Below are positions 1-10,551 of a DNA stretch of 64,000 bases, one piece after another. Below the pieces are notes generated by a model, which had not been told where the DNA came from, searched no databases, and worked only from the letters and a program-made list of their open reading frames with translations. Where the stretch lies: NCBI RefSeq assembly GCF_009674675.1, contig NZ_WKJC01000002.1, positions 1-64,000 on the forward strand. Reading direction: 5' to 3'. How positions within the stretch are numbered: position 1 is the stretch's first letter; every line of letters begins with the position of its first letter. Position numbers and translations under genes: made by a program. Source of the stretch: Kangiella sp. HZ709. Lineage in GTDB: Bacteria; Pseudomonadota; Gammaproteobacteria; Enterobacterales; Kangiellaceae.

Positions 1-157
1 ACTTATTAAAAATAAATCAATTAATCGAATTAATTTTAGGGTGTTGGTCACTTCATTGATAATGCGATGCATTACCTATCAAGTGCCCACACAAATTGTC
101 TTACAAACTTTTAAAGAACGTCTTGGCAAAGAACTTGCTTTGCTCAAGTGGGCGCAC
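1..157 (-). promoter_or_regulatory. rRNA operon leader (5' external spacer before a 16S gene outside the window)
   Basis: Read on the minus strand, this stretch follows two rrn-type promoters and contains a boxA-like antitermination element (CGTTCTTTAAAA, 109-120). This is followed by the TGTGTGGGCACTTG element (about 80-93) that also appears in enterobacterial rrn leaders after boxA. The order promoter, boxA, GTGTGGGCAC, AT-rich spacer matches known leaders. No 16S sequence itself is present, so the mature 16S 5' end should lie just left of base 1. The call rests on motif order and was not checked by alignment. Confidence 0.8.
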
Positions 158-185
158 ATTATATATCGCCCTTAATCTCTGTCAA
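158..185 (-). promoter_or_regulatory. rrn promoter, proximal (P2-like)
   Basis: On the minus strand a consensus TTGACA (185-180) and TATAAT (163-158) are separated by 16 bp. A GC-rich discriminator (GTGCGCCCAC) follows at the start site, as in stringently controlled rRNA promoters. The upstream side (186-235) is strongly A/T-rich and could act as an UP element. It lies 112 bp downstream of a second, similar promoter. Confidence 0.85.
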
Positions 186-269
186 TCATTTTTGCTTATT
201 TTTTATTAAAAAAAGCAATATATTTTTGATTGAGCTTTTTTTCTTAGCTATGCCTCGAAAGAGATGCGC

Positions 270-297
270 ATTATAGGTAGTTTTAGTTAGCTGGCAA
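270..297 (-). promoter_or_regulatory. rrn promoter, distal (P1-like)
   Basis: On the minus strand TTGCCA (297-292) and TATAAT (275-270) are separated by 16 bp, followed by GCGCATC. An A/T-rich block with long T/A runs lies upstream at 300-345, as expected for an UP element or Fis region. The spacing to the proximal promoter (112 bp) resembles the tandem P1/P2 arrangement of E. coli rrn operons. From 346 to 492 I see no gene or clear site. Confidence 0.75.
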
Positions 298-492
298 GCC
301 TTTTTTCACACTTTTTTGATATTTTTTTTAAACGCTTGTTTCAGTGAATAAAAAGCGTACAAAAAGTCGCTACCAACCAACTTAGGATAAAAATTTCTAA
401 TGCAAAACCACTCTGAATAGCGACATGAATAATACTAGGAGTAATCGTCTGTTTGAAGCATGCTTATAGTATCGATTAAAAACTTGGAATTA

Positions 493-1296
493 TTAAGAAA
501 TAGACTCACTTTCGTTATCAGTTTCTGTATCTTCTGTGTTCGATTTAGCTTTTTTGCGTTGTATCCGCTCTTCACGAATGTCTTTGAGGTGCCAGAGAGT
601 TAATATCGGCCCTGACAAAGCATAGATCCCAAAACCGATAAACAAAACTTCTGGCGGGAAAGAAGCAATCAAAACAAATAGTAGCACCATTATAATGATA
701 CCCATAAAAGGTACCTTGCCTTTGGTATTTGCTCCTTTAAAACTTGAGTACCGAAAATTACTCACCATTAATAAGCCAGTAACAATGGTTAATATACCTA
801 TATAGATACCATAGGGTTTTGGCTCCCAACTGTATTCTACGCCTAACCAAACTAAGCCCGCTAAAATAGCAGCCGCAGAGGGACTTGCCAAACCTTGAAA
901 ATAGCGTTTATCAGCTGTTTCTACTTGAGTATTGAAGCGAGCTAGGCGTAAAGCGGCCGCTACTACATAAACAAAACTGGCTAGCCAGCCAAATTTACCT
1001 AAATCCGACAAAGCCCAATTATAAGCAACTAAAGCTGGCGCTATGCCAAAAGAGACCATATCGGCCATAGAGTCGTATTCTGCACCAAAGGCTGTTTGAG
1101 TATTGGTGATTCGAGCTATTCTGCCATCAAGTCCATCCATAATCATCGCAATGAAAATAGCGATTGCTGCATATTCAAAATGACCTTGCATCGATGCCAC
1201 TACCGCATAAAAACCTGCAAAAAGACCTGCTGTGGTTAATAAATTGGGGATTAGATATATTCCTCTATGCGAGGAGAAGCGTTGACGCATTTTCAT
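493..1296 (-). CDS. pssA: CDP-diacylglycerol--serine O-phosphatidyltransferase
   Basis: Inner-membrane enzyme that joins serine to CDP-diacylglycerol to make phosphatidylserine, precursor of phosphatidylethanolamine. The CDP-alcohol phosphotransferase signature is complete: D57-G58, A61-R62, G71, D75 and D79, preceded by another Asp at 54. The 267-residue protein has several hydrophobic helices and a charged, acidic C-terminal tail (residues about 240-267). This is the multi-membrane-span type (archaeal/Gram-positive-like PssA also found in many proteobacteria), not the E. coli peripheral type. ATG start at 1296 with a weak AGAG upstream. It stands alone, downstream end facing the rRNA promoters. 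Confidence 0.92.
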   Translation of the reverse strand: MKMRQRFSSHRGIYLIPNLLTTAGLFAGFYAVVASMQGHFEYAAIAIFIAMIMDGLDGRIARITNTQTAFGAEYDSMADMVSFGIAPALVAYNWALSDLGKFGWLASFVYVVAAALRLARFNTQVETADKRYFQGLASPSAAAILAGLVWLGVEYSWEPKPYGIYIGILTIVTGLLMVSNFRYSSFKGANTKGKVPFMGIIIMVLLFVLIASFPPEVLFIGFGIYALSGPILTLWHLKDIREERIQRKKAKSNTEDTETDNESESIS

Positions 1297-1409
1297 AAAA
1301 AGCTCTAATTGTGAAAGCTATACTATTGATATCTGTAGAATACCATATTAGTTAATTAGGTTTGAAGCACTTTCCATACGCATTTATTAATGGCATATTG
1401 GTTAAAAAT

Positions 1410-1437
1410 TTGACAGAACAGTTGTTTCTGGCAAGAT
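1410..1437 (+). promoter_or_regulatory. candidate promoter for the DUF3579 gene
   Basis: A perfect TTGACA (1410-1415) is followed after 16 bp by CAAGAT (1432-1437), a weak -10. It lies 39 bp before the gene start at 1476. Seen by eye only. Confidence 0.4.
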
Positions 1438-1475
1438 AGCCGCAATTTATAGGGCTCTAACAATTAAGAGTGGGC

Positions 1476-1766
1476 ATGAGCGCATTAAGTAATAAACGAT
1501 TTATTATTAAAGGTGTCACTGAAAACGGTGAGAAATTTCGTCCAAGTGATTGGGCAGAAAGAATGTGTGGCAATCTTTGCACCTTCAGAAATCGTCGTAT
1601 GATGTATTCCCCGCTGTTAAGACCAGCAGTCATTGATGGGTATAAATGTATTATCATTAATGCCGCTTTGTCAGAGACAAATCCGAATCTTTTTGAGCAA
1701 CTGTTCGAGTTTGCTAAGAAGAATAAGTTAGGCTTTACAGAAGAAGATATTGAATCAGTCGCTTGA
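1476..1766 (+). CDS. DUF3579 family protein
   Basis: A 96-residue soluble protein with the pattern of the DUF3579 family: FRPSDWAERLCG-like block near residue 20, then a YSPLLRP stretch and a short C-terminal acidic helix. The biochemical role of the family is unknown to me. I chose ATG at 1476 instead of the in-frame GTG at 1470, because AAGAG (1466-1470) then sits 5 bases before the start. It is divergent from pssA and followed by a DUF4124 gene on the same strand. Confidence 0.7.
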   Translation: MSALSNKRFIIKGVTENGEKFRPSDWAERMCGNLCTFRNRRMMYSPLLRPAVIDGYKCIIINAALSETNPNLFEQLFEFAKKNKLGFTEEDIESVA

Positions 1767-1823
1767 GTTATCTAGCGCAAACTGTAAAAATGTCATTGAT
1801 TTGTTTATTTAATAGGAAGAACC

Positions 1824-2288
1824 ATGTCAAAACTTAAATTATTTTTGCTTACCGCTGTTACCGCGTTTACGATGAACGCAGCAATTGCTGGTGAAGTTAT
1901 CTATAAATGGAAAGATAGCAATGGCAATATTAAATATACCCAATCAAAACCACCATCAGGTATTGATTACGTCACTATACGCAATAGAACTTCGACTAAA
2001 ACTGACGCTGTGAAAACTTTTGAAGCTAAATCAGAAGTCGTCGATCCAGTGGCAGAAGAACAAGACAAAGTTATCGCCGCGCAAAATGCCGATAAAAATC
2101 GGGTAGACGCTATAAATGCTCAACGAGCTGAAAAGAATTGCGTTATCTCTAAGAATAATCTTGAAGCTTTAAATAGAAGCACTCGCATTCAGATTGAAGA
2201 AAATGGCGAGCGCCGTATGCTAACTGATGAGGAAAGGAACAATAGATTAAAAGAAGCAAAAGACAATATCGCTAAGTTCTGTAAATGA
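1824..2288 (+). CDS. DUF4124 domain-containing exported protein
   Basis: 154 residues with an N-terminal signal peptide (hydrophobic residues 5-20, likely cleavage after AIA at about 22). It is followed directly by the typical DUF4124 core: an EVIYKWKDSNGNIKYTQ block at about 24-40. The rest is Lys/Glu/Asn-rich and probably helical, with two Cys (about 106 and 153) that could pair in the periplasm. Function is unknown for the family. A good AGGAAG ribosome site precedes the ATG. A bidirectional terminator follows. Confidence 0.75.
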   Translation: MSKLKLFLLTAVTAFTMNAAIAGEVIYKWKDSNGNIKYTQSKPPSGIDYVTIRNRTSTKTDAVKTFEAKSEVVDPVAEEQDKVIAAQNADKNRVDAINAQRAEKNCVISKNNLEALNRSTRIQIEENGERRMLTDEERNNRLKEAKDNIAKFCK

Positions 2289-2301
2289 AAGTTCAGTTAT
2301 A

Positions 2302-2332
2302 AAAAAAGCGAGCATTTAGCTCGCTTTTTTTT
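2302..2332. terminator. bidirectional rho-independent terminator (DUF4124 gene / clpB)
   Basis: GCGAGC (2308-2313), loop ATTTA, GCTCGC (2319-2324), with an A run before and a T run (2325-2332) after. It therefore ends transcripts from both sides; clpB ends at 2335 on the other strand. Confidence 0.85.
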
Positions 2333-2334
2333 GC

Positions 2335-4902
2335 TTAGTTAAAAGTAAAAGTACCATCTGTTAGTGAAACCTTTATCTCAGTTCCTTTGGTAAAATCACC
2401 ATTTAAGAGTTTTTGCGCCAATGGGTTTTCAATATAAGATTGAATAGCACGTTTGAGCGGTCGAGCGCCATAAACTGGATCGAACCCAAGCTCCGCAAGA
2501 TGGTTCATAGCCTCTACTGTAAAACTAATACTTAAGCCAAGTTCTCTCAACCGTTTATTCAAATTCGATAGTTGTATATTAGCAATATTCTTAACTGCCG
2601 CCTTATCTAAACTATGGAATACCACAGTTTCATCAATCCGATTGATAAACTCTGGACGGAAAAAACTACTCATAGCATCCAGTAGCTGGGACTTTAAATC
2701 TAAACTCGAAGAATTCGGATCAAAATTTTGAATCAGATCTGAACCTAAATTAGAAGTCATCACCAGCACGGTATTTCTAAAATCTACCGTCCGCCCTTGA
2801 CTATCAGTCAAGCGACCATCTTCCAAGACTTGCAATAAGATATTAAAAACATCTGCATGCGCTTTTTCAACCTCATCAAAGAGCACTACCGAATAAGGCT
2901 TCCTTCTCACAGCTTCGGTTAAGTAGCCCCCCTCTTCGTAACCCAAATAACCTGGAGGCGCACCAATTAACCTAGCCACAGCATGCTTTTCCATAAACTC
3001 AGACATGTCGATACGAATCATCGAATCTTCCGTATCAAACAAAAATTCAGCTAAGGATTTACAAAGTTCTGTTTTACCAACTCCCGTTGGCCCTAAGAAT
3101 AAGAAAGAACCATTCGGTCGATTGGGATCAGACAAACCTGCGCGAGAACGACGAACGGCATTGGATACTGCGACAACAGCTTCATCTTGCCCAACCACTC
3201 TTTGATGCAAATAACTTTCCATTTGCAGTAGCTTTTCTTTTTCTCCCTGCATCATTTTTGAAACAGGAATACCCGTCCATTTAGCGACCACTTCTGCAAT
3301 TTCATGTTCTGTCACATTATTACGAAGTAAAGTCATCTCCAAATCTTTTGCTTCGTCGACACTTGCCAATTTAGATTCAAGCTCTGGAATTAATCCATAT
3401 TGCAGTTCAGACATTTTAGCTAAATCACTGGCACGTTGTGCCGCTTCAAGATCCGTTCTAGCTTTATCCAAATCAGCCTTAATACTTTGAGTACCTTGTA
3501 CTGCGGCTTTTTCAGCAGTCCAAACATCATTTAACTCAGCAAATTCTTTTTCAAGCTGGACTATTTCAGTTTCTAATTCATTTAAGCGTTGCTTTGAGCC
3601 TTCATCAGATTCTTTTTTCAAAGCTTCACGTTGAATTTTTAATTGAATCAAACGGCGATCCAGCTTATCCATGACCTCAGGCTTAGAATCAATTTCCATT
3701 CGGATGCGACTAGCAGCCTCATCAATTAAATCAATAGCCTTATCAGGAAGTTGACGATCCGTGATATAGCGTTGAGATAAACTGGTTGCTGCCACAATTG
3801 CTGGATCAGTAATTTCTACTCCATGATGCACTTCATATCGCTCTTTCAAGCCACGCAATATGGCAATGGTATCTTCAGTAGTAGGCTCATCCACTAAAAC
3901 TTTTTGGAATCGTCTTTCTAAAGCTGCATCTTTTTCTACATATTGCCGATACTCATCCAAAGTAGTAGCGCCAACGCAATGTAGCTCGCCACGAGCCAAG
4001 GCTGGTTTTAGCATATTCCCAGCATCCATTGCACCCTCTGCTTTACCTGCACCTACCATGGTATGCAATTCATCTATAAATAAAATAATTTGTCCTTCTT
4101 GTTTTGACAAATCTTTGAGCACTGCTTTTAAACGTTCTTCAAACTCGCCGCGAAATTTTGCACCCGCTATTAAAGCACCCATATCTAAAGACAATACTTT
4201 TTTGTTTTTAATACCTTCTGGGACTTCCCCATTAATTATACGTTGGGCTAAACCTTCTATGATAGCGGTTTTACCCACTCCAGGCGCGCCAATTAATACA
4301 GGGTTATTTTTACTTCGACGCTGCAATACTTGAATACATCGTCGAATCTCATCATCGCGCCCAATAACGGGATCTAACTTGCCACTTTCCGCTTGTTCAG
4401 TTAAATCAATGGTGTACTTTTCAAGAGCTTGACGATTATCTTCGGCATTGGGGTCATTAACACTTTGATCGCCTCGCACTCTCTGAATCGCCTCTTCTAG
4501 CAATTGGCTAGTGACTCCGTTATCTTTTAAAACTTTGCCTAGAGTTTTATCTCCAAGCGATGCTAATAAAAATAGTTCCGAAGAAATATATTGGTCATTT
4601 CGTTGTTGAGCCAATTTATCGCACACATTCAGTAATGCCCCCAAGCTTTGTGATAAGTGCACTTCACCGGGTGCGCCGCTTACTTGAGGCAATTTGGTTA
4701 ATTCTTGTTGTAAGCTGTTAGCCAATGAATTGGGATGAACGCCAATTTGCGACAAGATTCCCACCACACTATTACCCTGCTGCTGTAACATGGCTAATAG
4801 TAAATGTACGGGCTCAATATATTGGTGGTCTTGACCAACAGCTAACGATTGGGCATCGGATAAAGCGTTTTGAAACTTACTGGTTAATTTATCCATTCTC
4901 AT
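2335..4902 (-). CDS. clpB: ATP-dependent chaperone ClpB
   Basis: Hexameric cytoplasmic disaggregase working with DnaK. The 855-residue protein has the Clp N-terminal repeat domain (about 1-145), first AAA+ domain with Walker A GAPGVGKT (205-212), a coiled-coil middle domain (about 400-520), and second AAA+ domain with Walker A GPTGVGKT (about 603-610) and the GYLGYEEGG pore region. Length matches E. coli ClpB (857). I set the start at the ATG at 4902 and not at the upstream GTG (4917), because GGAG lies 9 bases before it and family members begin with this M-R-x-D pattern. It follows the plsC-like gene in an rluD-pgeF-plsC-clpB order, but also has its own heat-shock-like promoter. Confidence 0.97.
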   Translation of the reverse strand: MRMDKLTSKFQNALSDAQSLAVGQDHQYIEPVHLLLAMLQQQGNSVVGILSQIGVHPNSLANSLQQELTKLPQVSGAPGEVHLSQSLGALLNVCDKLAQQRNDQYISSELFLLASLGDKTLGKVLKDNGVTSQLLEEAIQRVRGDQSVNDPNAEDNRQALEKYTIDLTEQAESGKLDPVIGRDDEIRRCIQVLQRRSKNNPVLIGAPGVGKTAIIEGLAQRIINGEVPEGIKNKKVLSLDMGALIAGAKFRGEFEERLKAVLKDLSKQEGQIILFIDELHTMVGAGKAEGAMDAGNMLKPALARGELHCVGATTLDEYRQYVEKDAALERRFQKVLVDEPTTEDTIAILRGLKERYEVHHGVEITDPAIVAATSLSQRYITDRQLPDKAIDLIDEAASRIRMEIDSKPEVMDKLDRRLIQLKIQREALKKESDEGSKQRLNELETEIVQLEKEFAELNDVWTAEKAAVQGTQSIKADLDKARTDLEAAQRASDLAKMSELQYGLIPELESKLASVDEAKDLEMTLLRNNVTEHEIAEVVAKWTGIPVSKMMQGEKEKLLQMESYLHQRVVGQDEAVVAVSNAVRRSRAGLSDPNRPNGSFLFLGPTGVGKTELCKSLAEFLFDTEDSMIRIDMSEFMEKHAVARLIGAPPGYLGYEEGGYLTEAVRRKPYSVVLFDEVEKAHADVFNILLQVLEDGRLTDSQGRTVDFRNTVLVMTSNLGSDLIQNFDPNSSSLDLKSQLLDAMSSFFRPEFINRIDETVVFHSLDKAAVKNIANIQLSNLNKRLRELGLSISFTVEAMNHLAELGFDPVYGARPLKRAIQSYIENPLAQKLLNGDFTKGTEIKVSLTDGTFTFN

Positions 4903-4963
4903 AATTTCGATCTCCACATGAGAAATGCAAGATTAATACTTGCTTCTATAACATGCTTAATTT

Positions 4964-4989
4964 ATGAGGGTAGATTAAACTAATTCAAG
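4964..4989 (-). promoter_or_regulatory. candidate sigma-32 (heat-shock) promoter for clpB
   Basis: On the minus strand CTTGAA (4989-4984), 13 bp spacer, CCCTCAT (4970-4964). This is close to the sigma-32 consensus CTTGAA / CCCCATnT. It lies about 62 bp upstream of the chosen clpB start, in the gap after the plsC-like gene. clpB is a classic sigma-32 target, which supports the reading. Confidence 0.6.
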
Positions 4990-5012
4990 AGAAGGTTAAT
5001 GAGTATGATCAA

Positions 5013-5729
5013 TTAAAGCTTGTTTCTATGACCAAGTAGCAACTCTCCCAGCCTTAACAAACTATCTTCTTCAGAAAAGAATTCATGGCTAAGATTTGAA
5101 AACTGCTGTACTTGAGAATTGGAGCGCATAAAAAGTGGTTTGAAGACGCTTCCCTGTCCATTGACACCCGACAATCTTGCGACAAAAATTGGGGCCTTGG
5201 AAAACTCTGCCAGCTTCTTAATACCGGGCTTTACTCGATAAGGCTCTTCATGGTCTAAATGGATTTTACCATGAGGGAATAACGCTATAATTTCGCCTTT
5301 ATCTAAAGCTCGTTTCGCTTGACGAAAAGCAATGTCAGCACGACCAGTTCTATCTACCGGAATACAACCAGCACCTTTAAAAAGCCAATTGAGATACCAA
5401 CGTTCATACTCTTCTTTGGCTATCATAAATCGGATCGGACGATCGCAAGCAGCAATTAAGAGAAAAGGATCAATCCCCGATAGATGATTGGAAATGACTA
5501 GCGCACCACCGTCTTTTGGTAATTTAAAACACTTGCTATCAGTTTCAAGCCCGATAAAATTCAGGTTATGGAAATTATGACAATAATAGCGAAATACGCC
5601 GTCTATCTTATTTAAAAATCTAGAACCCCAATCGACCTGGTTGTACTTTTTGCCGAGAAAATTAAGCCGTAAAAGATAGACTATAAAAAGTAAAACGAAA
5701 GTTATAAAAATAATAGTCGTATAAGACAT
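5013..5729 (-). CDS. 1-acyl-sn-glycerol-3-phosphate acyltransferase-like protein (PlsC family)
   Basis: Membrane-bound acyltransferase, likely transferring a fatty acyl group to a lysophospholipid or a related acceptor. One N-terminal membrane helix (residues 4-20) precedes the PlsC domain. The catalytic NHX4D motif is present as NHLSGID, and a P-V-D-R-T block and an F-P-H-G-K block follow. The latter replaces the common FPEGT. 238 residues, within the family range. It starts 1 base after the pgeF stop and is probably co-transcribed with it. The exact acceptor cannot be told; it might also be an ornithine- or hopanoid-lipid acyltransferase. Confidence 0.8.
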   Translation of the reverse strand: MSYTTIIFITFVLLFIVYLLRLNFLGKKYNQVDWGSRFLNKIDGVFRYYCHNFHNLNFIGLETDSKCFKLPKDGGALVISNHLSGIDPFLLIAACDRPIRFMIAKEEYERWYLNWLFKGAGCIPVDRTGRADIAFRQAKRALDKGEIIALFPHGKIHLDHEEPYRVKPGIKKLAEFSKAPIFVARLSGVNGQGSVFKPLFMRSNSQVQQFSNLSHEFFSEEDSLLRLGELLLGHRNKL

Positions 5730-5730
5730 T

Positions 5731-6456
5731 TTAACTTTCCATCCAAATCATTGAAGCCATCCGTCCGGTGACGCCGTCACGACGATAAGAAAAGAAGTGT
5801 TCATCTTTTTCGTAGCTACATAACCCGCTTTGATAAACCTCAACTCCATACTGAGTTAGTTTCATTTCCGCTATTCCAGGTAAATCTGCCAAATACTTTT
5901 TATTGAAATTTTGTATGAAAAATTTCTCTGTTTTTGGCTCGGCTTTAAGGAAAAGATCTTTTACTTCACGCCCTACTTCGAAATGCTTTTGACTGATGGC
6001 AGGTCCAATCCAAGCCAGTAGTTCATCGGGTTTAGCGTATTTTTGAACCGCTTTTTCTAAAATACCATCTACTAAACCACGCCAGCCCGCATGAACCGCA
6101 GCCACAAAGTCACCGCTTTTCGAACACAGGAGAACAGGCAGGCAGTCAGCTGTCATAACAACACAGGGTTGATTAGAATTCCGGGTAAAGCTAGCATCAG
6201 CTGTAGTGCCAAATAATGAGGGAGCATACTCCACTACTACTGTTGAATGAGTTTGATTCAGCCATATAGGCTCTACAGGATGCTTCGCAATCCTTTTCAA
6301 AGTATCTCGATTGAGTCTGACATCTTTATCTAGATCGCCAACGTGCAATGCTAAATTAAAACTTGCATAAGGTGCAACGCTTACTCCTGCTTCACGAGTG
6401 GTTGAAACCGCTTTGATATTATCTGGCGCAGGCCAATAAGGCTTTATCAATCTCAA
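5731..6456 (-). CDS. pgeF: YfiH/PgeF (LACC1-like) family protein, peptidoglycan editing factor / purine nucleoside phosphorylase
   Basis: Cytosolic metal-binding protein of the YfiH family. Members have been described as purine nucleoside phosphorylase/adenosine deaminase and, in E. coli, as PgeF, which keeps wrong amino acids out of peptidoglycan stem peptides. The three zinc/active-site residues are visible: H70 (NQTHS), C105 (ADCLPV) and H122 (HAGWRG). 241 residues, normal. The start is a TTG at 6456, with AGGAA overlapping the rluD end. Order rluD-pgeF-clpB is conserved in gammaproteobacteria. Confidence 0.88.
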   Translation of the reverse strand: MRLIKPYWPAPDNIKAVSTTREAGVSVAPYASFNLALHVGDLDKDVRLNRDTLKRIAKHPVEPIWLNQTHSTVVVEYAPSLFGTTADASFTRNSNQPCVVMTADCLPVLLCSKSGDFVAAVHAGWRGLVDGILEKAVQKYAKPDELLAWIGPAISQKHFEVGREVKDLFLKAEPKTEKFFIQNFNKKYLADLPGIAEMKLTQYGVEVYQSGLCSYEKDEHFFSYRRDGVTGRMASMIWMES

Positions 6457-6461
6457 ACTGA

Positions 6462-7436
6462 CTATTCCTGATTTTCGTAAAAAGCCTTGTTTTTTCTTAA
6501 AGCTACTAGTAGCTGTTGCATATCATCCGGTAATTCAGCTTGCCACTCTATATAATCGCCCGTAGTTGGATGTTGTAGTCCAAGTAAGCATGCATGCAGT
6601 GCTTGGCGCCTAAAGCCTCCCATAATCTCACTAAGCTCTGAAGTAATTTGAGTTGGGGTGCGATAACGACCACCGTACAAAGGATCACCAATCAGAGGAA
6701 ACTTCAAATGCGCCATATGCACACGGATTTGGTGAGTACGGCCTGTTTCTAGACGCAACTTGATATGACTATGATCTAAGAATTTTTCAACAACACGGTA
6801 ATGAGTTATCGCTCTTTTACCATCCGGCGTGACCGCCATAGAAGTACGTTTAGTTGGATGGCGACCAATCGGTGCATCAATTGTGCTACCTGAAACCATC
6901 ACTCGATTAGTTACTGCATCATATTCACGGGTGAATGCGCGGCGCTGTAATTGCTCAACTAAGTCGGTATGTGCTGCAATAGTTTTAGCTACCACTAATA
7001 AACCTGTCGTTTCTTTATCCAAACGATGGATGATCCCGGCTCTTGGTAAATTTGCTAATTCCGGAGCATGGTGTAATAAGGCATTAACAAGAGTACCATC
7101 CTTATTGCCGGCCCCAGGATGAACCACTAAGCCTGCTGGCTTATTAATCACCAACAAATCATCATCCTCATAAGCAATATTGAGATCTATAGGTTGTGGC
7201 TTCCAATCGCCTTCTACTTTGATTTCCGCATTAATTTCAATTTCTTCAAAGCCGTCAAGTTTTTGCTTGCTGGCAGTAATAACTTGATCATTAACTTTGA
7301 CATAGCCATTTTTTATCCAATCTTGGATTCTTGAACGCGAATACTCAGGAAATTCTTGTGCTAAAGCAAAATCTAAACGTTGCCCATAAACTTTTTCGTC
7401 AAATAGGTGTCTGATTTCAACAGATTGAGTGGTCAT
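6462..7436 (-). CDS. rluD: 23S rRNA pseudouridine synthase RluD
   Basis: Makes pseudouridines in helix 69 of 23S rRNA (E. coli positions 1911, 1915, 1917). N-terminal S4 RNA-binding domain (about 17-75) and a pseudouridine synthase domain with catalytic D140 in HRLDKETTGL. 324 residues, matching E. coli RluD. First gene of the rluD-pgeF-plsC-clpB run and divergent from bamD, an arrangement widely kept in gammaproteobacteria, which favours RluD over RluA/RluC. Confidence 0.93.
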   Translation of the reverse strand: MTTQSVEIRHLFDEKVYGQRLDFALAQEFPEYSRSRIQDWIKNGYVKVNDQVITASKQKLDGFEEIEINAEIKVEGDWKPQPIDLNIAYEDDDLLVINKPAGLVVHPGAGNKDGTLVNALLHHAPELANLPRAGIIHRLDKETTGLLVVAKTIAAHTDLVEQLQRRAFTREYDAVTNRVMVSGSTIDAPIGRHPTKRTSMAVTPDGKRAITHYRVVEKFLDHSHIKLRLETGRTHQIRVHMAHLKFPLIGDPLYGGRYRTPTQITSELSEIMGGFRRQALHACLLGLQHPTTGDYIEWQAELPDDMQQLLVALRKNKAFYENQE

Positions 7437-7585
7437 AGTGGTTACTCGTCGTAATTATGGGCGCATAAACCAAAGCTAGCGGTAATTAGGCCAATGTAAA
7501 TTCACGTAATAAAGATTGGCGTGACTGTCTAGCTCGGTTAGAATGTGCCACATTGTAACAGGCTCTAATTAAACAGAAAATCTAT

Positions 7586-8350
7586 ATGCAAAAACAATTA
7601 TTATTAATTTTGGCAATCGCGGGACTTTTTTTGGCTGGTTGTTCTTCGACTCCAGAATCAGAAGATAAAACTGAGGTTGAATCGCTGACAGCGCAGGAGT
7701 TAACCACTAAAGCAAAATCTGCTTTAAATGCGGGTAACTACACTAGAGCTATTGAGTTAATGGAAGAAATCGATACTCGCTATCCATTTGGTCGAATTTC
7801 TGAGCAAGTAAAGCTGGATCTTATTTTTGCCTATTTTAAAAAAGGTACCTACGATCAAGGTCAGTTACAAGCCGATCGCTTTATTCGCCAGCATCCTCAG
7901 CACAAAAGTTTAGATTATGTCTATTACATGAAAGGCATCATGTACTATGAACAAGAACGTGGTTTCTTGAAAGACTTGTTAAGCGCCGATATCCATAAGC
8001 GCGACACGACTAACCTTAAAGCGGCTTTTGATAGCTTCCGCTCTTTGGTGCAAGTTTACCCAGACAGTGACTATGCACCTGATGCTCGTCAACGCATGAT
8101 TCAGGTTAAAAATTTATTGGCTCAACACGAATTACATATCGCTAAATTTTATATGGCTAGAGACAGCTATGTAGGCGCCGCAAATCGTGCTAAGTACATC
8201 GTTGAAGCTTATCCTAAATCAAGCTCAGTTCCGCAGGCTTTAGAAATTCTAGTGAATTCTTATAAATTCTTGGATATTCCAGAATTATCAGAGCAATACC
8301 GTCGTGTATTATTATTAAACTATCCAGGTTATGAATTAGCCGAGTTTTAA
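7586..8350 (+). CDS. bamD: outer-membrane protein assembly factor BamD (lipoprotein)
   Basis: Essential lipoprotein of the BAM complex that inserts beta-barrel proteins, partner of BamA (encoded at 49580-52060). Signal peptide with lipobox LAGC (acylated Cys at residue 19), then TPR-like repeats through residue 254 (typical blocks AxxxxxxxNYxxAIELMEEIDTRYP and YPxSxYAPDARQRM). Length close to E. coli BamD (245). Divergent from rluD, as in E. coli. Ends at a terminator shared with glnB. Confidence 0.95.
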   Translation: MQKQLLLILAIAGLFLAGCSSTPESEDKTEVESLTAQELTTKAKSALNAGNYTRAIELMEEIDTRYPFGRISEQVKLDLIFAYFKKGTYDQGQLQADRFIRQHPQHKSLDYVYYMKGIMYYEQERGFLKDLLSADIHKRDTTNLKAAFDSFRSLVQVYPDSDYAPDARQRMIQVKNLLAQHELHIAKFYMARDSYVGAANRAKYIVEAYPKSSSVPQALEILVNSYKFLDIPELSEQYRRVLLLNYPGYELAEF

Positions 8351-8365
8351 AAACCGCTTACTAAT

Positions 8366-8403
8366 AAAAAGGCGCTGACTTAACCAAAAGCAGCGCCTTT
8401 TTT
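8366..8403. terminator. bidirectional terminator between bamD and glnB
   Basis: AAAAAGGCGCTG (8366-8377) pairs with CAGCGCCTTTTT (8391-8402) across a 13-base loop, with A and T runs on the outer sides. It serves bamD (plus) and glnB (minus). Confidence 0.85.
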
Positions 8404-8422
8404 ATTACAAGATTTTTAATCT

Positions 8423-10407
<1,985 letters not shown>

Positions 10408-10508
10408 AGTTAAACTCAACAATAATTTTTGACTATTCTCCCTCAATTCTACATTTTTTCAATGAGTTATCCTATTATTCCTTGAAAAGATGCCAATATG
10501 TAATTACT

Positions 10509-10538
10509 CTCTGCAGAGGAACTAAGATCGAGATCTTA
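10509..10538. repeat. two short palindromes just before pilS
   Basis: CTCTGCAGAG (10509-10518) and TAAGATCGAGATCTTA (10523-10538) lie next to each other. The second ends just before the pilS ribosome-binding site GGAGAG (about 10540). They could be protein-binding sites or a small hairpin limiting translation. No function can be assigned. Confidence 0.5.
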
Positions 10539-10551
10539 TGGAGAGAACTGC

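Noticed and set aside
3005-4333. Plus-strand open frames of 65-157 codons opposite clpB
   Set aside because: They are antisense to a highly conserved gene, have no ribosome site or family resemblance, and arise from its codon pattern.
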